A DNA stretch of 64,000 nucleotides from Campylobacter pinnipediorum subsp. pinnipediorum (GTDB lineage: Bacteria > Campylobacterota > Campylobacteria > Campylobacterales > Campylobacteraceae). The stretch's first letter is position 1. Each line of letters begins with the position of its first letter. The notes beneath the pieces are model-generated. The model was not told the DNA's origin. It ran no database searches and was given only the letters and a program-made list of their open reading frames with translations. A program made the position numbers and the translations under genes. The stretch is taken from NCBI RefSeq assembly GCF_002021925.1, contig NZ_CP012546.1, positions 1,426,001 to 1,490,000 on the forward strand, in the 5' to 3' direction. This document shows positions 38,958 through 50,187 of the stretch, one piece after another.

Positions 38958-40807
38958 AAAATGCGGATATAAATTTTAAAGAAAATACGGCTTTTAGTAT
39001 TGATTTTGATGATGTTTATTTTAATACAAATAAACCACAAAATGAAAGCGAATATGTATTTGTAAGTGCAATAGATGAAATATGGGAAAAACAAGATAGC
39101 TTCATAGTAGCAGAGGCTGGTTTTGGGGCTGGGCTAAATTTTTTAACACTTTGTAAAAGATTTAAAAACACAGATAAAAAACTACATTTTGTAAGCATAG
39201 AAGGCTATCCACTTTCAAAAAAGAGCTTGCAAGATATCTATAATAAGCTCGGTGTTTTTAAAAGACTAAGCAAAGATTTGATATCTACTTATCCTCCAAC
39301 CATCAAAGGCATTCATAGAATAGAATTTAAAGAAAATATAATACTTGATTTGTGCTTTGGCGATATAAATGAAGTATTAAAAGAGCTTGATTTTAAAGCT
39401 GATATATGGTTTTTAGATGGTTTTAGCCCCAAAAAAAATCCAAAAATGTGGGATATGGAAGTTTTTAATGAAATTTCAAAACTCACAAAAGAAAATGGAA
39501 TAATAAGAAGCTATTCTTGCTCAAAACCGGTTAGAGATGGGCTTAGCAATTTTGGTTTTAATTTGCAATTAAGAGCAGGATACGGCAAAAAAAGACAAAT
39601 GAGTCATGCAGTATTTAAAACACAACAAGATAAAGAAAAAAAAGATATTTGGTTTGAAAGAAGCGAGACTGATAGTAAAAAAGCAAAAGATGTGCTTATA
39701 ATAGGTGCTGGTGTTGCTGGATGCGTAAGTGCTTACAAACTAAAAAATAGTGGATTTAATGTAACGATAGCAGAAAAAAGAGATAAAATAGCACAAAACG
39801 GCTCAGGAAATCACTGTGGGATATTAATGCCACTTATAACAAAACCTGATGTAAATTTGGGCAAAATGCACAAAAATGCTTTTTTGCAAGCTGTTAGGTT
39901 TTATAAAAAATCTATGAGCGAAAAAGAGATAAATTTTAGTGGGTGTGCTGAATATGCATACGATGAAACATTAACTCAAAGATACTTTTTAAATGATGAT
40001 AGTATATTTGAGTTTTATAAAGATAAAAAGCCATATCCTTATGTATTGATAAAAGACGGAGCTTATGCAAGACCAAGAAAATTGTGCAAAAAAGTCTCAA
40101 AAAATATAGATATAAAGCTCAATCTTGAATACAAAAACCACAAACATTTAAAAAATGGAAAAATAAGTGTTAAGTTTAAAAATAACGACACAATAAAAAC
40201 TGATATTTTGATATTTACCACCGGAAGTGAAAGTGTAGAAATTTTCAAAAACTTGCCAATAAGCTTTGTAAGAGGACAAGTAACACATATAAAACCTATC
40301 TTAGTTAATAAAATACCACTAAGTGCAAAAGGATACATAACTCCGGCAGTTGATGATATACAAGTAATCGGAGCAACATATGCAAGAAACGAATTAAATA
40401 ACAGCCCAACAGATACCGACAATGAAGAAAACATAAACAAGATAAGTGAATTTGTAGATACAAAAAATATCACAATACAAGGTGCTAGGGTAGGATATAG
40501 AAGTTATAGTAGCGATAGATTTCCAATAATAGGCAATTTGCACGATGAAAACTTTTACAAAGAAAATTATAAAGATTTGTTTTGGACAAAGCACAAAGGC
40601 TCAAAGATAAAACCAAAATATCAAAATAATGTTTTTATAAACATAGCACACGGCTCTCGCGGACTTTGCACGGCTGTTTTAGGAGCTAATATAATTAGTG
40701 ATCTAATACTAAACAGACCGCTTTGCATAGAAAAGTCATTATTTAACGAACTTCATCCCGCTAGATTTTTGATAAGACAACTTAAAAAAGGAAAGCTACA
40801 AAACTAA
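38954..40807 (+). CDS. mnmC: Bifunctional tRNA wobble-uridine modification enzyme MnmC
   Basis: A 617-residue fusion. The N-terminal methyltransferase domain (DUF752) shows FIVAEAGFGAGLNFLTLCKR and IWFLDGFSPKKNPKMW; the C-terminal FAD oxidoreductase has VLIIGAGVAGCVSAYKLKNS near residue 246 and ends GSRGLCTAVLGANI. It completes mnm5s2U34 on tRNAs after MnmEG; mnmG is at 43430. It is coupled to amiA through a four-base overlap. Confidence 0.94.
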   Translation: MKNADINFKENTAFSIDFDDVYFNTNKPQNESEYVFVSAIDEIWEKQDSFIVAEAGFGAGLNFLTLCKRFKNTDKKLHFVSIEGYPLSKKSLQDIYNKLGVFKRLSKDLISTYPPTIKGIHRIEFKENIILDLCFGDINEVLKELDFKADIWFLDGFSPKKNPKMWDMEVFNEISKLTKENGIIRSYSCSKPVRDGLSNFGFNLQLRAGYGKKRQMSHAVFKTQQDKEKKDIWFERSETDSKKAKDVLIIGAGVAGCVSAYKLKNSGFNVTIAEKRDKIAQNGSGNHCGILMPLITKPDVNLGKMHKNAFLQAVRFYKKSMSEKEINFSGCAEYAYDETLTQRYFLNDDSIFEFYKDKKPYPYVLIKDGAYARPRKLCKKVSKNIDIKLNLEYKNHKHLKNGKISVKFKNNDTIKTDILIFTTGSESVEIFKNLPISFVRGQVTHIKPILVNKIPLSAKGYITPAVDDIQVIGATYARNELNNSPTDTDNEENINKISEFVDTKNITIQGARVGYRSYSSDRFPIIGNLHDENFYKENYKDLFWTKHKGSKIKPKYQNNVFINIAHGSRGLCTAVLGANIISDLILNRPLCIEKSLFNELHPARFLIRQLKKGKLQN

Positions 40808-40828
40808 TACAACTCAGATTATACAATT

Positions 40829-40990
40829 TTACATATCATTAAAATGAACAAACTTATTACGCCCTGTTTTTTTGGCTCCACGCAAAGCTTTATTTTCTTT
40901 TACTAAATTTTTAAAACAATAATGACAATATTGATTATCAAATGTGTTTATAATATAAGATATCTCATCATTACCTATATCATTAATCAT
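40829..40990 (-). pseudogene. Remnant resembling a GGDEF-domain C-terminus
   Basis: A 53-codon open stretch ends ENKALRGAKKTGRNKFVHF, which looks like the last helix and strand of diguanylate cyclases (usually DxALYxAKxxGRN). No GGDEF signature is found upstream, and the sequence before it is full of stops on this strand. It lies next to the decayed 5'-nucleotidase. The match is short, so this is a tentative reading. Confidence 0.4.
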
Positions 40991-41162
40991 TTTGACATCT
41001 TTTTGCAGTTACGTCTATAGTCAATATATCTATTAAAATTACTCAAACTTAAGATAATTTTATTTCTAAAAAAGACCTTATAAACAAAAGACCAAAAAAA
41101 TATGAGATAAATGGATATTATGTTATTTTTACTTAATGTCAACAAATATTTTTTATTTTTGT

Positions 41163-42365
41163 CTATTTTAAATGCTTGAGTCTATAATACCTTTTGACGT
41201 AATAGTCAGTTGACACCATAAACAAAAAAGAATGATTATATTTATCTTCTTCTATGGATTCAAAATCTTTTATTATATTAAATATATTTGAGCCTTTTAT
41301 CTTTGTAAGAATAATGGTATCTAAAAATGGGATTTCAGCCACTATATCTTTTCTGGTCAAAATTGTTCCTGCTTTATATAGTTTATTTCCCCTAATTACA
41401 CCACTATTCACAACTGCAATATCTGAATTGACATATTCTCTTTTGTCCTTACAAGAGTTCTATCTGTATCAAGCTCTGCCTTTGTTATTCCTATCTCTTT
41501 ATTTAAAAACATATCAATTTTGTTGTCATAATACAACGAAAGTTTTCTCACATAATCATCTTCTTTATAATCTAATAAAGAGTCTTTTTTGCTTGTAATT
41601 TTTATTTTATTATTATCTTTTTTGATATCAACAACAGCTATTTCATCAGGCTTAAAAAGAAAGATATTTTTTCTTTTGTTATATATTTTTTATTAACAAT
41701 ATGCTCATTTTTTGAAAAAGCCAAATCAACAATACCTTTATCAAGCATTTGATTTACCTCATCCAATAATGAGTTTGAAGCCATTAGTAAAACAATATCC
41801 ATTCCTTGCTATCTTAGTTGTTTGGCATTTTTTAAATTTCAGGTATCACATCATCAACAACTATATCGTTTATACAATATCTAGATTTACTAGTTTTAAC
41901 TAAAGCCTGCAAAATACCTATTTAAATACTTTCGTTTTGTAATAATTATATTTTTCACAGTTCCATAAATTGTACTATTGTCAATGTTTGATGCATTTGA
42001 TAAGACGAAGGGGGAAACAGCCTCGTTGGCTATCAATGAAAAATCATCTTTTGAGAAAATAAAATTGCTATCAGCTACACCATAAGCATCTGGCTTGATA
42101 TAGTTTAAAATATCTATTATATGAGCTTCCTTTATCCATACTAGATGTAATACTAGGGCCTATACTATTACCACCAAATAAAAACACAACATCGTTACTT
42201 TTTTTATAAGATTTTAATAGTGTCGCCAAGTTTGCATAAGTTCCACCATCTTTATTACCAATATCTCTCATTGTAGATGTGTATATAATTTTTTAAATCT
42301 TTTGAAAATACAAATTGGAAGCTAGATAAAAATAACAATAAAATAAATTTTATACGAAAAATCCT
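41163..42365 (-). pseudogene. Decayed 5'-nucleotidase (UshA-like)
   Basis: Fragments in order along the minus strand: a signal-peptide-like IKFILLLFLSSFQFVFS near 42350-42300, RDIGNKDGGTYANLATLL and FLFGGNSIGPS (ORF 42071-42271), then after a one-base shift HIIDILNYIKPDAYGV, further pieces in changing frames with stops, and the C-terminal NSGVIRGNKLYKAGTIL (41163-41411). The order and motifs match a secreted 5'-nucleotidase. At least four frame changes or stops and a missing start codon show that it is broken. An intact gene would release phosphate and nucleosides from extracellular nucleotides. Confidence 0.8.
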
Positions 42366-42524
42366 AAAACAAACTGTATTAAAAATCAATATAAATATAC
42401 CAATAAGTTAATAACATTAGGCTTAAATATTTTATTATTATTTGGTATACAATATTTTATAAAAAATTAAAACCAGATTTTGTTTTGGTATAATTTGCGA
42501 CTTTATTTCTTCTAAGCAAAATAT

Positions 42525-43409
42525 TTATTTATTACCAGAATGCCAAATAGCTATAGAACCAGGATTTATTGGATCTTCTGGCAAACTATTTTCTAAAAGA
42601 TTATCATCTAAAATAATAATTCCACTATTTGAGGCTTTCACTAAAACTTGTGCGAAATTTAAATTCCAGTGATTTTTTTCCATAAATTTTTGATGTTTTT
42701 GACTAATCTCGCTTAAGTGTTTAACTTGAAAACCAAATGGCTCAAGATGAACACCTACAACTTCATCGGCTGCACTAGCTACGACTTTAAACCAATCATC
42801 AGATATCTCTCTAACCTGCTCTATAGAATGACAAGTAAATACTAAAGCTTTTTTGCCAAAATCAAGACCACTTAAATCAGGCTCTAGATGATTAAAATGA
42901 AAAAATTTTGTTTTCATATTTGGAGTTGCAGTGGCTAATTCTGTAGCTATCTGGACACCTGAGCTTGTAAACTCGCCACCAAAATATGGCACATCTAAAG
43001 GGCCACCTCTATAAAAAATCTCAAATAAATTTCTACCATAGCCACAACCAAGCTCAACTATGCTATCATAAGGGCCTGTCTTATCATAGATATCTATAAG
43101 CAAATCAGAAAAATTATAACTAAAATGATAAGGCACTGTTAATAAATTACCATAAGCAGATGTATTTGTTGCTATTGGAATATTTGCAAAATCTAATTTA
43201 TTATCATCTTTGAATTCCCTTGCATTCCATTGAACACTTTCATCTGCAGTTGTCATAGAAAGCTCGTAAAGTCTTTCCATATTAGAAAGTTTGTGTATAA
43301 TTTGATATGTATTTAACTTTCCCTTATTTAAAAGAGATCTCATAAAATCAGCCCTAAAAGCCCATGCATTTTCATAAAATTTTTGCCAAAATAGTTCTTG
43401 GTGTGCCAC
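42525..43409 (-). CDS. SAM-dependent methyltransferase-like protein
   Basis: A 294-residue protein with a Rossmann methyltransferase motif SIVELGCGYGRNLFEIF near residues 114-130, and an acidic strand further on. The rest (for example MAHQELFWQKFYENAWAFRA at the start) is not familiar, and the substrate is unknown. The start is GTG with an AAGGA site. It lies 20 bases after mnmG and is probably co-transcribed. A role in small-molecule or glycan methylation is possible. Confidence 0.75.
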   Translation of the reverse strand: MAHQELFWQKFYENAWAFRADFMRSLLNKGKLNTYQIIHKLSNMERLYELSMTTADESVQWNAREFKDDNKLDFANIPIATNTSAYGNLLTVPYHFSYNFSDLLIDIYDKTGPYDSIVELGCGYGRNLFEIFYRGGPLDVPYFGGEFTSSGVQIATELATATPNMKTKFFHFNHLEPDLSGLDFGKKALVFTCHSIEQVREISDDWFKVVASAADEVVGVHLEPFGFQVKHLSEISQKHQKFMEKNHWNLNFAQVLVKASNSGIIILDDNLLENSLPEDPINPGSIAIWHSGNK

Positions 43410-43429
43410 TGCCTATCCTTGTATTTACC

Positions 43430-45295
43430 CTACTTTTTCTTATTAAACTGCTTAATATATATATTTAATATATCAATAGCTGCCGGTGTTATGCCGCTTA
43501 TTTGTGAAGCAGAAAATAGAGTCGGCGGAGCAAATTTCTCAAGTTTTTCAACCACTTCATTACTAAGTCCGCTAATCCCCCTAAAGCTAAATCCATCAGG
43601 TATTTTGATGTTTATCATATCTTTCATTCGCTCTATTTGTGCTTTTTGTTCATTTATATAGTGCTGATATTTACTTTCTATCAAAATTTGTTCCAAACTA
43701 TCATCATCAAGATTATCAAAAAACTCATCTATCTTTTTAAGTTTTTGGATATCAAAACTTTTTCTAGCGACTATCTTTTGTAAGGTTGTTTTTTCACTTA
43801 TCACATCTTCATTTATAGAAGCTAAAAACTCCAAATTTTGCTTTGATGGAGTTATCTCTTTTTCGTTTAGGTATTTTAATCCAAACTCCAAATTAGAAGC
43901 TATTTTTTGTATCCTTGAAAATGTTTCATCATCCAAAAGACCAAGATCGTGTCCGTATTCCCCAAGCCTTAGCACGGCATTATCTTCTCTTAATAAAAGC
44001 CTATATTCAGCCCTGCTTGTAAATACCCTATAAGGCTCTTTTGTCCCTTTTGTAACCAAATCATCAATCAAAACGCCTATATACCCCTCATCTCTCCTAA
44101 GCACCAAAGGCTCTTTATCATCAAGACTTAAAGCCGCATTTATACCAGCCATCAAGCCCTGAGCTCCAGCCTCTTCATAGCCCGTTGTTCCATTTATCTG
44201 ACCAGCTAAAAATAGACCTTTTACTTTTTTGGTTTCAAGAGAGTGTTTTAGCTCTGTTGGTTGTACATAATCATACTCTATCGCATATCCATGTCTTACT
44301 ATCTTTGCATTCTCAAAGCCTTTTATTGAACGAATCATTTGAACCTGAACATCATAAGGTAAACTTGTAGAAAAGCCATTTATATAATACTCAGTAGCTT
44401 CAAGAGTTTGTGGTTCTACAAACAAATGATGTCTCTCTTTATCAGAAAAACGATTTATCTTATCCTCAATACTAGGACAATATCTAGGGCCAACACCCTC
44501 TATTTGTCCGGTAAAAAGCGGAGCTTTGTCAAAATTTGATCTTATTGTATCGTGAGTATTTTCATTTGTATAAGCAACATAACAAGGTAGCTGTGTCGGA
44601 GCAAAATCTCTTGTTCTAAAACTAAATGGTTTTGGTTTCTCATCGCCATCTTGAATTTCTAAAACATCAAAGTTTATGCTTTTTGCATCTATTCTAGGGC
44701 AAGTTCCGGTTTTTAGCCTACCCATTTCAAGACCAAGTTCAAATAAGCTTTTACTTAACTCAACAGAGCTAAGCTCCCCTACTCTTCCAGCTTTTAGTTT
44801 ATTAGTCCCAACATGTATAAGTCCGTTTAAAAATGTTCCGGTTGTTATTATTAGTTTTGATGTGTTGTATGTATTTCCTAGGTTTGTTTTAATCCCAGTT
44901 ATTTCATTATTTGTTGTTAAAATTTCAGTAGCTATCTCTTGTGTTACTTCTAAATTTGGTGTATTTAAAAGCACATTTCTCATATATATACGGTATTTAT
45001 CCATATCTATTTGCGCTCTTGAACCCCTAACAGCAGGACCTTTGCTCTCATTTAATATACGAAATTGTATTCCCACTGCATCAGTAGTAAGTCCCATTTG
45101 ACCGCCAAGTGCGTCTATCTCTTTTACCAAATGACCCTTTGCTAAGCCACCTATCGCAGGGTTACAGCTAGCCGCACCTATTTGTTCGGCAAGTATAGTT
45201 ATCAAAAGAGTTTTTTTACCCATTCTAGCACAAGCCAAGCATGCTTCAATCCCAGCATGTCCGCCACCAACAACAACAACATCAAATTTTTGCAT
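43430..45295 (-). CDS. mnmG: tRNA uridine-34 carboxymethylaminomethyl-modifying enzyme MnmG
   Basis: A 621-residue FAD protein (GidA). [20 protein letters not shown] is at the N-terminus, and [20 protein letters not shown] and [13 protein letters not shown]-like segments follow; the C-terminal helical domain ends [19 protein letters not shown]. With MnmE it adds the carboxymethylaminomethyl group to U34. I choose the ATG at 45295 with GGAGA upstream over a TTG two codons earlier. MnmC at 38954 acts in the same pathway. Confidence 0.96.
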   Translation of the reverse strand: MQKFDVVVVGGGHAGIEACLACARMGKKTLLITILAEQIGAASCNPAIGGLAKGHLVKEIDALGGQMGLTTDAVGIQFRILNESKGPAVRGSRAQIDMDKYRIYMRNVLLNTPNLEVTQEIATEILTTNNEITGIKTNLGNTYNTSKLIITTGTFLNGLIHVGTNKLKAGRVGELSSVELSKSLFELGLEMGRLKTGTCPRIDAKSINFDVLEIQDGDEKPKPFSFRTRDFAPTQLPCYVAYTNENTHDTIRSNFDKAPLFTGQIEGVGPRYCPSIEDKINRFSDKERHHLFVEPQTLEATEYYINGFSTSLPYDVQVQMIRSIKGFENAKIVRHGYAIEYDYVQPTELKHSLETKKVKGLFLAGQINGTTGYEEAGAQGLMAGINAALSLDDKEPLVLRRDEGYIGVLIDDLVTKGTKEPYRVFTSRAEYRLLLREDNAVLRLGEYGHDLGLLDDETFSRIQKIASNLEFGLKYLNEKEITPSKQNLEFLASINEDVISEKTTLQKIVARKSFDIQKLKKIDEFFDNLDDDSLEQILIESKYQHYINEQKAQIERMKDMINIKIPDGFSFRGISGLSNEVVEKLEKFAPPTLFSASQISGITPAAIDILNIYIKQFNKKK

Positions 45296-45378
45296 AATCA
45301 AATCTCCATTTAAAAAGCTATGATTATACTACAAAATAGCTCTTATATTTTTGAATTTCAAAAACAAAAATGCATTTA

Positions 45379-45948
45379 TCAAATCATATTTTGTATATAG
45401 TTTGTGATATCAGACTCATCACAAGGGCATTCTCTTACAAAAATAGGATCAAGATGTGTCAAAAAACGCCACTCATCAGTATCTTGCTTTTTAAAAACTA
45501 TAGCTTCTCCGTCCTCAGAACCCTTATAAGCCCTACTTACTTCAAAGCCCATTTTTTCTAGGATTTGCTTTGCTTTTAGGTATAAACTTTCTCTTTTTAC
45601 TATATAGTCTTTAACCTCATCATGATTTACAAGGTAAGCATCAACCAAAGTAGCTTCGCCTACTATTTTATTTAAGCTTTTGTCTAAATTTGGCAACTCT
45701 TTCCATTCTATATAAATTTCACTCTCATCTTTAAACATAAACTTACTAAACGGCAAGATATTTGTCTTATACTCTACTTCAAAATACTCGCTAAAAGCTT
45801 TATAGTCCAAAGTTTCATATTCAAACCCATCTTTTATAAAATACTTATAGCTTGGCAATTTTTTCACAAACTCTCGCCCACTTTCAAGAGTTTCAAACAA
45901 ACCTAACATTGTCTCATCGCTATTTTGTCTTAAAGTTAGTAGATACAA
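45379..45948 (-). CDS. Conserved hypothetical protein, 189 aa
   Basis: A soluble acidic protein that I do not recognise, with no signal peptide or membrane span. It contains KELPNLDKSLNKIVGEATLV and a C-terminal CPCDESDITNYIQNMI with two close cysteines. It lies between mnmG and the large membrane protein on the same strand, with short gaps. No function can be read from it. Confidence 0.75.
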   Translation of the reverse strand: MYLLTLRQNSDETMLGLFETLESGREFVKKLPSYKYFIKDGFEYETLDYKAFSEYFEVEYKTNILPFSKFMFKDESEIYIEWKELPNLDKSLNKIVGEATLVDAYLVNHDEVKDYIVKRESLYLKAKQILEKMGFEVSRAYKGSEDGEAIVFKKQDTDEWRFLTHLDPIFVRECPCDESDITNYIQNMI

Positions 45949-45969
45949 TTTTTCTCCATAATTATAATA

Positions 45970-47691
45970 CTAATTTAGTATATCGCTCTCTTTTATTTTA
46001 AAGTCTTTAAAAATTGTCTTATTATCACTATTCTTAAAGTCTTTAAATTTTATATCATAATTTTTTATCTCAATAGTTTTATTATCATCTAGATTTTCAT
46101 AACAAGTTGTATTTTGTTCTTGACTGCATTCAGATATATTCATATTTGATAAATTAAAATCATATTTTATAGGCATACCTGCTCTAAGATAATAAGCATT
46201 ATCCTTTTTTAATCTAACAAATAAGTTGTTAAAAGCAACTTGATTTTCATTTGTCATATCTTTATCTATACAAGTAAAATTATAATCACTAAAACAATAT
46301 GGTAAATTTAACAAACTTTTTGAAATAATTTCTTTTTTTATTGTAAAATTATCTTCATAATTTCCAATATCTGAATATTTCATAATTTCAGGACTTATTA
46401 AAAATACTAATGGAAATAATGCAAAGAAATTAAAAATCACAGATATCTTATAGTAAAAATAATGATAATAAGAAGATAATTGCGCAAATAAATAAAATAA
46501 TAATACAAATAACAAAATAAAAAAATTAATATCGTAAAATCTTATATATGTTAGACAAATCAAAAGAAAATCTATTGAGAAAAATATATAAAATAGAAAA
46601 AAATTTAAAATAAAATTTAAGAAATTAATTTTTATATCAAAACAATATATTGCAAAATATATTAGTAGTAATAAAAATTGAAAACCAATGATATAATAAA
46701 AACATTCAAAAACAATATTAATATTAGCAAAATGATTAACAATATTATTAATTTTATAATTTTCAGCAATAAATGGCAATATTATTATTAAAAACAAACT
46801 TAATCTACTTACTCCGAAAATCCATTTTTTCAAATTTTCATTTTTTGTAACATTCATATTAGTTTTTGTTAAAAAATAATTTGCTGACCCCAATAAACAT
46901 ATAATAACTACAATATATAAAATAGACATACAGCCTATTACTAAAAATATATCTTTAAAATCAAGTAAATTTATTGAGTATTTAAAACTGTTTAAATTTA
47001 AATAAGCATTATACACAAATATACCTATAATAATAAAAATTATACTAGCAAACAAAGTAAAATCTAAAAATTTCTTTTTAGCATATTTAACAATACTTAC
47101 AAAATCATAAGCCAAAGAATTTTTTAAATGTTCAAAACTATATTTTTGCAAATCAATATATCTTGAAAACATAGGATAAAATGTATTGTAAATTGAATTT
47201 TCATATTCTAAAATTTCTATATTTAATCTTTTACACTCTGTTTTACTTATACTATAAATATGTTCTTTTATGATTTCTTTTTGTTTTTTAAGAAGTTTAA
47301 TAAATATCTTTAAATTTAATATTCTGTCTTTAAAAAAATTTTCACTAAAGCAATTAATATTATCTTTTTGTAATTCTTTTAAATTATTATATATTTTTTT
47401 AATTATTGTTTTATTTTTTTCATCTAAATAATTAAAATTTCTTTTATCAGCTAAATTATATTTTATAAATTCAATAGTCTTACTGACATTAAAATTATTA
47501 CTTTTAATTTCTTTTAAAAAAATATCTAAAACAATTTTATCGGTATTATTGGCATCGGATAAATGTCGCAACTCATCCAAATAATGTAATATTTTAAGAT
47601 TGTTGTTAAATATATTAAGTAAATCTTGTAATAATGTAATTTCTTCATCAATATTTTTTATATGGCTATGATTATAAGTATTTTCAAACAA
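45970..47691 (-). CDS. Large polytopic membrane protein of unknown function, 573 aa
   Basis: I do not recognise this protein. The first 210 residues are soluble and helical, rich in Lys, Asn and Ile, with coiled-coil character. About seven membrane helices follow between residues 220 and 440 (for example FTLFASIIFIIIGIFVYNAY and FILLFVLLFYLFAQL). A C-terminal domain of 130 residues carries two cysteine pairs (YCFSDYNFTC and CSQEQNTTC) and is likely periplasmic. Base composition is even more AT-rich than its neighbours, which hints at acquisition or relaxed selection. Confidence 0.75.
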   Translation of the reverse strand: MFENTYNHSHIKNIDEEITLLQDLLNIFNNNLKILHYLDELRHLSDANNTDKIVLDIFLKEIKSNNFNVSKTIEFIKYNLADKRNFNYLDEKNKTIIKKIYNNLKELQKDNINCFSENFFKDRILNLKIFIKLLKKQKEIIKEHIYSISKTECKRLNIEILEYENSIYNTFYPMFSRYIDLQKYSFEHLKNSLAYDFVSIVKYAKKKFLDFTLFASIIFIIIGIFVYNAYLNLNSFKYSINLLDFKDIFLVIGCMSILYIVVIICLLGSANYFLTKTNMNVTKNENLKKWIFGVSRLSLFLIIILPFIAENYKINNIVNHFANINIVFECFYYIIGFQFLLLLIYFAIYCFDIKINFLNFILNFFLFYIFFSIDFLLICLTYIRFYDINFFILLFVLLFYLFAQLSSYYHYFYYKISVIFNFFALFPLVFLISPEIMKYSDIGNYEDNFTIKKEIISKSLLNLPYCFSDYNFTCIDKDMTNENQVAFNNLFVRLKKDNAYYLRAGMPIKYDFNLSNMNISECSQEQNTTCYENLDDNKTIEIKNYDIKFKDFKNSDNKTIFKDFKIKESDILN

Positions 47692-47705
47692 TATTTACCC
47701 CTTAG

Positions 47706-48227
47706 TTATTTGCAACTATTTGGAATTATAACCTCGTTTAAAAGTTTATTTTCATCTTTTATCCTGATACCTAAAACCAAAGCATAAAATACACCCAAAA
47801 CAATACCTACATACAAAGCATGGCACAACATACATAAGCCAATCAATTCAGGAATTATATTTAAAAAATAATTTGGATGTTTAACCACCCTAAATAGCCA
47901 GTGATTGTTGAATTTATGATCTTTTACTAGCATTAGTTTAACAGTCCATATCCCTTTTAAAAGACGTATCACAACATCAAGCATTATCATAGAAAACACA
48001 AGCAATCCAGCTCCAATACCACTAATGATATCAAAATTTGCTCCGCTTACAAGCGCCTCAACAACAGCAAAAATATAAAATAAAATATGCAAAACAGTAA
48101 GTCTTTTGGAATTTGCCACACTATATTCTTTACCACCATTAGCTAAAATTTCTTTTTCATTTTTGATAGAAACTTTTAAAAATACTAACCTAATCACAAA
48201 CACAACAGCTACAATAATATAAATCAA
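47706..48227 (-). CDS. Isoprenylcysteine carboxyl methyltransferase-like membrane protein
   Basis: A 173-residue protein with about five membrane helices. The C-terminal motif FRVVKHPNYFLNIIPELIG followed by CHALYVGIVLGVFYALVLG and a final IRIKDENKLL matches the ICMT/PEMT-like fold with the SAM-contacting RHPxY and E-L ends. Bacteria do not make prenylated proteins, so the substrate is unknown; lipid or small-molecule methylation is usual for such proteins. Confidence 0.78.
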   Translation of the reverse strand: MIYIIVAVVFVIRLVFLKVSIKNEKEILANGGKEYSVANSKRLTVLHILFYIFAVVEALVSGANFDIISGIGAGLLVFSMIMLDVVIRLLKGIWTVKLMLVKDHKFNNHWLFRVVKHPNYFLNIIPELIGLCMLCHALYVGIVLGVFYALVLGIRIKDENKLLNEVIIPNSCK

Positions 48228-48260
48228 ATATCATCCTTTATAGAAAAATTTAATTTTTAA

Positions 48261-48303
48261 GAAAAATACTATATAGCACCATTTTATTTTAATGCTATAT
48301 AGT
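48261..48303 (-). terminator. Rho-independent terminator after ilvD
   Basis: A perfect 11-base-pair inverted repeat, ACTATATAGCA with TGCTATATAGT, around a 14-base loop, followed leftward by ATTTTTC. It lies about 50 bases after the ilvD stop. Confidence 0.8.
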
Positions 48304-48351
48304 TTTAATAAACCTTTTTTTAAGTATCAAAGACTATTAATTTAAATGAAA

Positions 48352-50025
48352 TCAAGCTTCCAATACAGCTCCATTGCTTGCATTAGTTACTAGTTTTCTA
48401 TATTGTCTTAGCCATTTTGAGCTTAGCTCTTTCTCATAAGGTTCGAAATTTGCAAGGCGAGTTTTTATCTCATCGTCACTAAGTTCAACATTTATCTCAT
48501 ACTTATCAACATCTATATTTATTATATCACCATCTTGCAAAAGCCCTATCATTCCGCCCTCAGCAGCTTCTGGACTTACGTGTCCTATACTAAGACCCCT
48601 CGTAGCACCACTAAATCTTCCATCAGTAATAAGCGCAACATCAGCACCAAGACCTCTACCCATTATAAGAGATGTTGGGCTAAGCATTTCTTGCATACCG
48701 GGACCACCTTTTGGACCTTCATAGCGAATAACCACAACATCGCCTTTTTGAACCTTACCACCAGAAATGCCCTTTATAGCTTCATTTTGTGAATTAAAGC
48801 AAATAGCCTTACCCTTAAATCTTCTTTCGCCAACTATACCAGCCGTTTTTATAACACAACCTTGCTCGGCTAAATTTCCAAATAAAATAGCAAGTCCACC
48901 AACAGGAGAATATGCATTTTCAACCTTGCGAATCACACTCTCATCTTTGATATCACTCTGACCTACTCTCTCACCCAAGCTATCGCCACTAACAGTAAGA
49001 TTGTCAAGACAAAGCATTCCATTATCTCGCCTTGAAATCTCTTTTATAACAGCATTCATTCCGCCAGCAGCCCCAACATCTTGCATATGAACATTTGGCA
49101 AAGATGGAGAAATTTTAGCTATATGGGCGATATTTTGGCTTATCTTATTTAAATCACCAACTTTTAAATCAACCCCAGCCTCCCTTGCAATAGCAAGCAT
49201 ATGAAGCACGGTATTTGAGCTTCCACCCATAGCCATATCAACAACAAGTGCATTTTTTACAGCTTTTTCATTTAGTATATTTTTTATCTTAAATCTCTCG
49301 TCCAAAGCTATCTCGCAAATTCTTCTTGCAGCCTTTCTAACAAGCTCTTCTCTCTCAGGCGTAAGTGCAAGGATTGTGCCATTTCCGCTAAGTGCGATAC
49401 CCATAGCTTCACAAAGAGTATTCATTGAGTTTGCTGTAAACATACCACTGCAACTTCCACCACTAGGACAAGCATTGCACTCTATATCCTTAAGCTCGGT
49501 TTCGTTTATTTGCTTATTTTCAAATTTACCAACAGCCTCAAAAGCACTTGCTAGATCGATAGGCTCGCCCTTATCAGTATATCCTTTTTTCATAGGACCG
49601 CCACTTACAAAAATAGTAGGCACATTTACACGAAGTGCTCCCATAATCATACCAGGCACTATCTTATCGCAGTTTGGCATACAAACAAGAGCATCCAAAC
49701 TATGAGCATTCATAACAGTTTCAACAGAGTTTGCGATAATCTCACGACTTGGCAAACTATAAAGCATACCACCATGCCCCATTGCGATACCATCATCAAC
49801 ACCAATACAGTTAAACTCAAAAGGAATACAGCCGTTTTTGCGAATTTCATCTTTTAAAATTTCAGCATATTTATTTAAGAAAAAATGCCCCGGAATAATC
49901 TCAATAAAGCTATTTGCTACACCGATAAACGGCTTATTAAAATCATCATCACCCAAACCAGTAGCTCTTAACAACGAACGATGCGGGGTTCTTGTATAGC
50001 CTTTTTTTATAACATCACTTCTCAT
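48352..50025 (-). CDS. ilvD: Dihydroxy-acid dehydratase
   Basis: A 557-residue iron-sulfur enzyme of valine, leucine and isoleucine synthesis. [19 protein letters not shown] and [20 protein letters not shown] hold cluster-binding cysteines, and [14 protein letters not shown] and [20 protein letters not shown] are C-terminal signatures. It is a single gene with its own terminator, divergent from the antiporter-like gene. Confidence 0.97.
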   Translation of the reverse strand: MRSDVIKKGYTRTPHRSLLRATGLGDDDFNKPFIGVANSFIEIIPGHFFLNKYAEILKDEIRKNGCIPFEFNCIGVDDGIAMGHGGMLYSLPSREIIANSVETVMNAHSLDALVCMPNCDKIVPGMIMGALRVNVPTIFVSGGPMKKGYTDKGEPIDLASAFEAVGKFENKQINETELKDIECNACPSGGSCSGMFTANSMNTLCEAMGIALSGNGTILALTPEREELVRKAARRICEIALDERFKIKNILNEKAVKNALVVDMAMGGSSNTVLHMLAIAREAGVDLKVGDLNKISQNIAHIAKISPSLPNVHMQDVGAAGGMNAVIKEISRRDNGMLCLDNLTVSGDSLGERVGQSDIKDESVIRKVENAYSPVGGLAILFGNLAEQGCVIKTAGIVGERRFKGKAICFNSQNEAIKGISGGKVQKGDVVVIRYEGPKGGPGMQEMLSPTSLIMGRGLGADVALITDGRFSGATRGLSIGHVSPEAAEGGMIGLLQDGDIINIDVDKYEINVELSDDEIKTRLANFEPYEKELSSKWLRQYRKLVTNASNGAVLEA

Positions 50026-50187
50026 ATTTTTTCCTTGAAAAATAGTTAATTTTTAATATTTTATCCAAACTATGATTAAAAATAAAAACTATGTTGGTTA
50101 AAAAAAATATATATTTAAAGATAATTTAAAGATTTTTTTTGCATATATTTGCAATAATACATAAAAAATTCAAAGAAAAGGAAAAAC

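Noticed and set aside
42366-42524. Possible small RNA between the pseudogene and the methyltransferase
   Set aside because: AT-rich DNA with no stable hairpin, promoter pattern or known RNA motif that I could see.
43398-43661. ORF of 87 codons opposite the 3' end of mnmG
   Set aside because: It is a shadow of mnmG codons and has no independent start signal.
50139-50154. TTGCA-TATATT-TGCAA inverted repeat before the antiporter gene
   Set aside because: Only five bases per arm in very AT-rich DNA; expected by chance, although its place near the promoter was noted.
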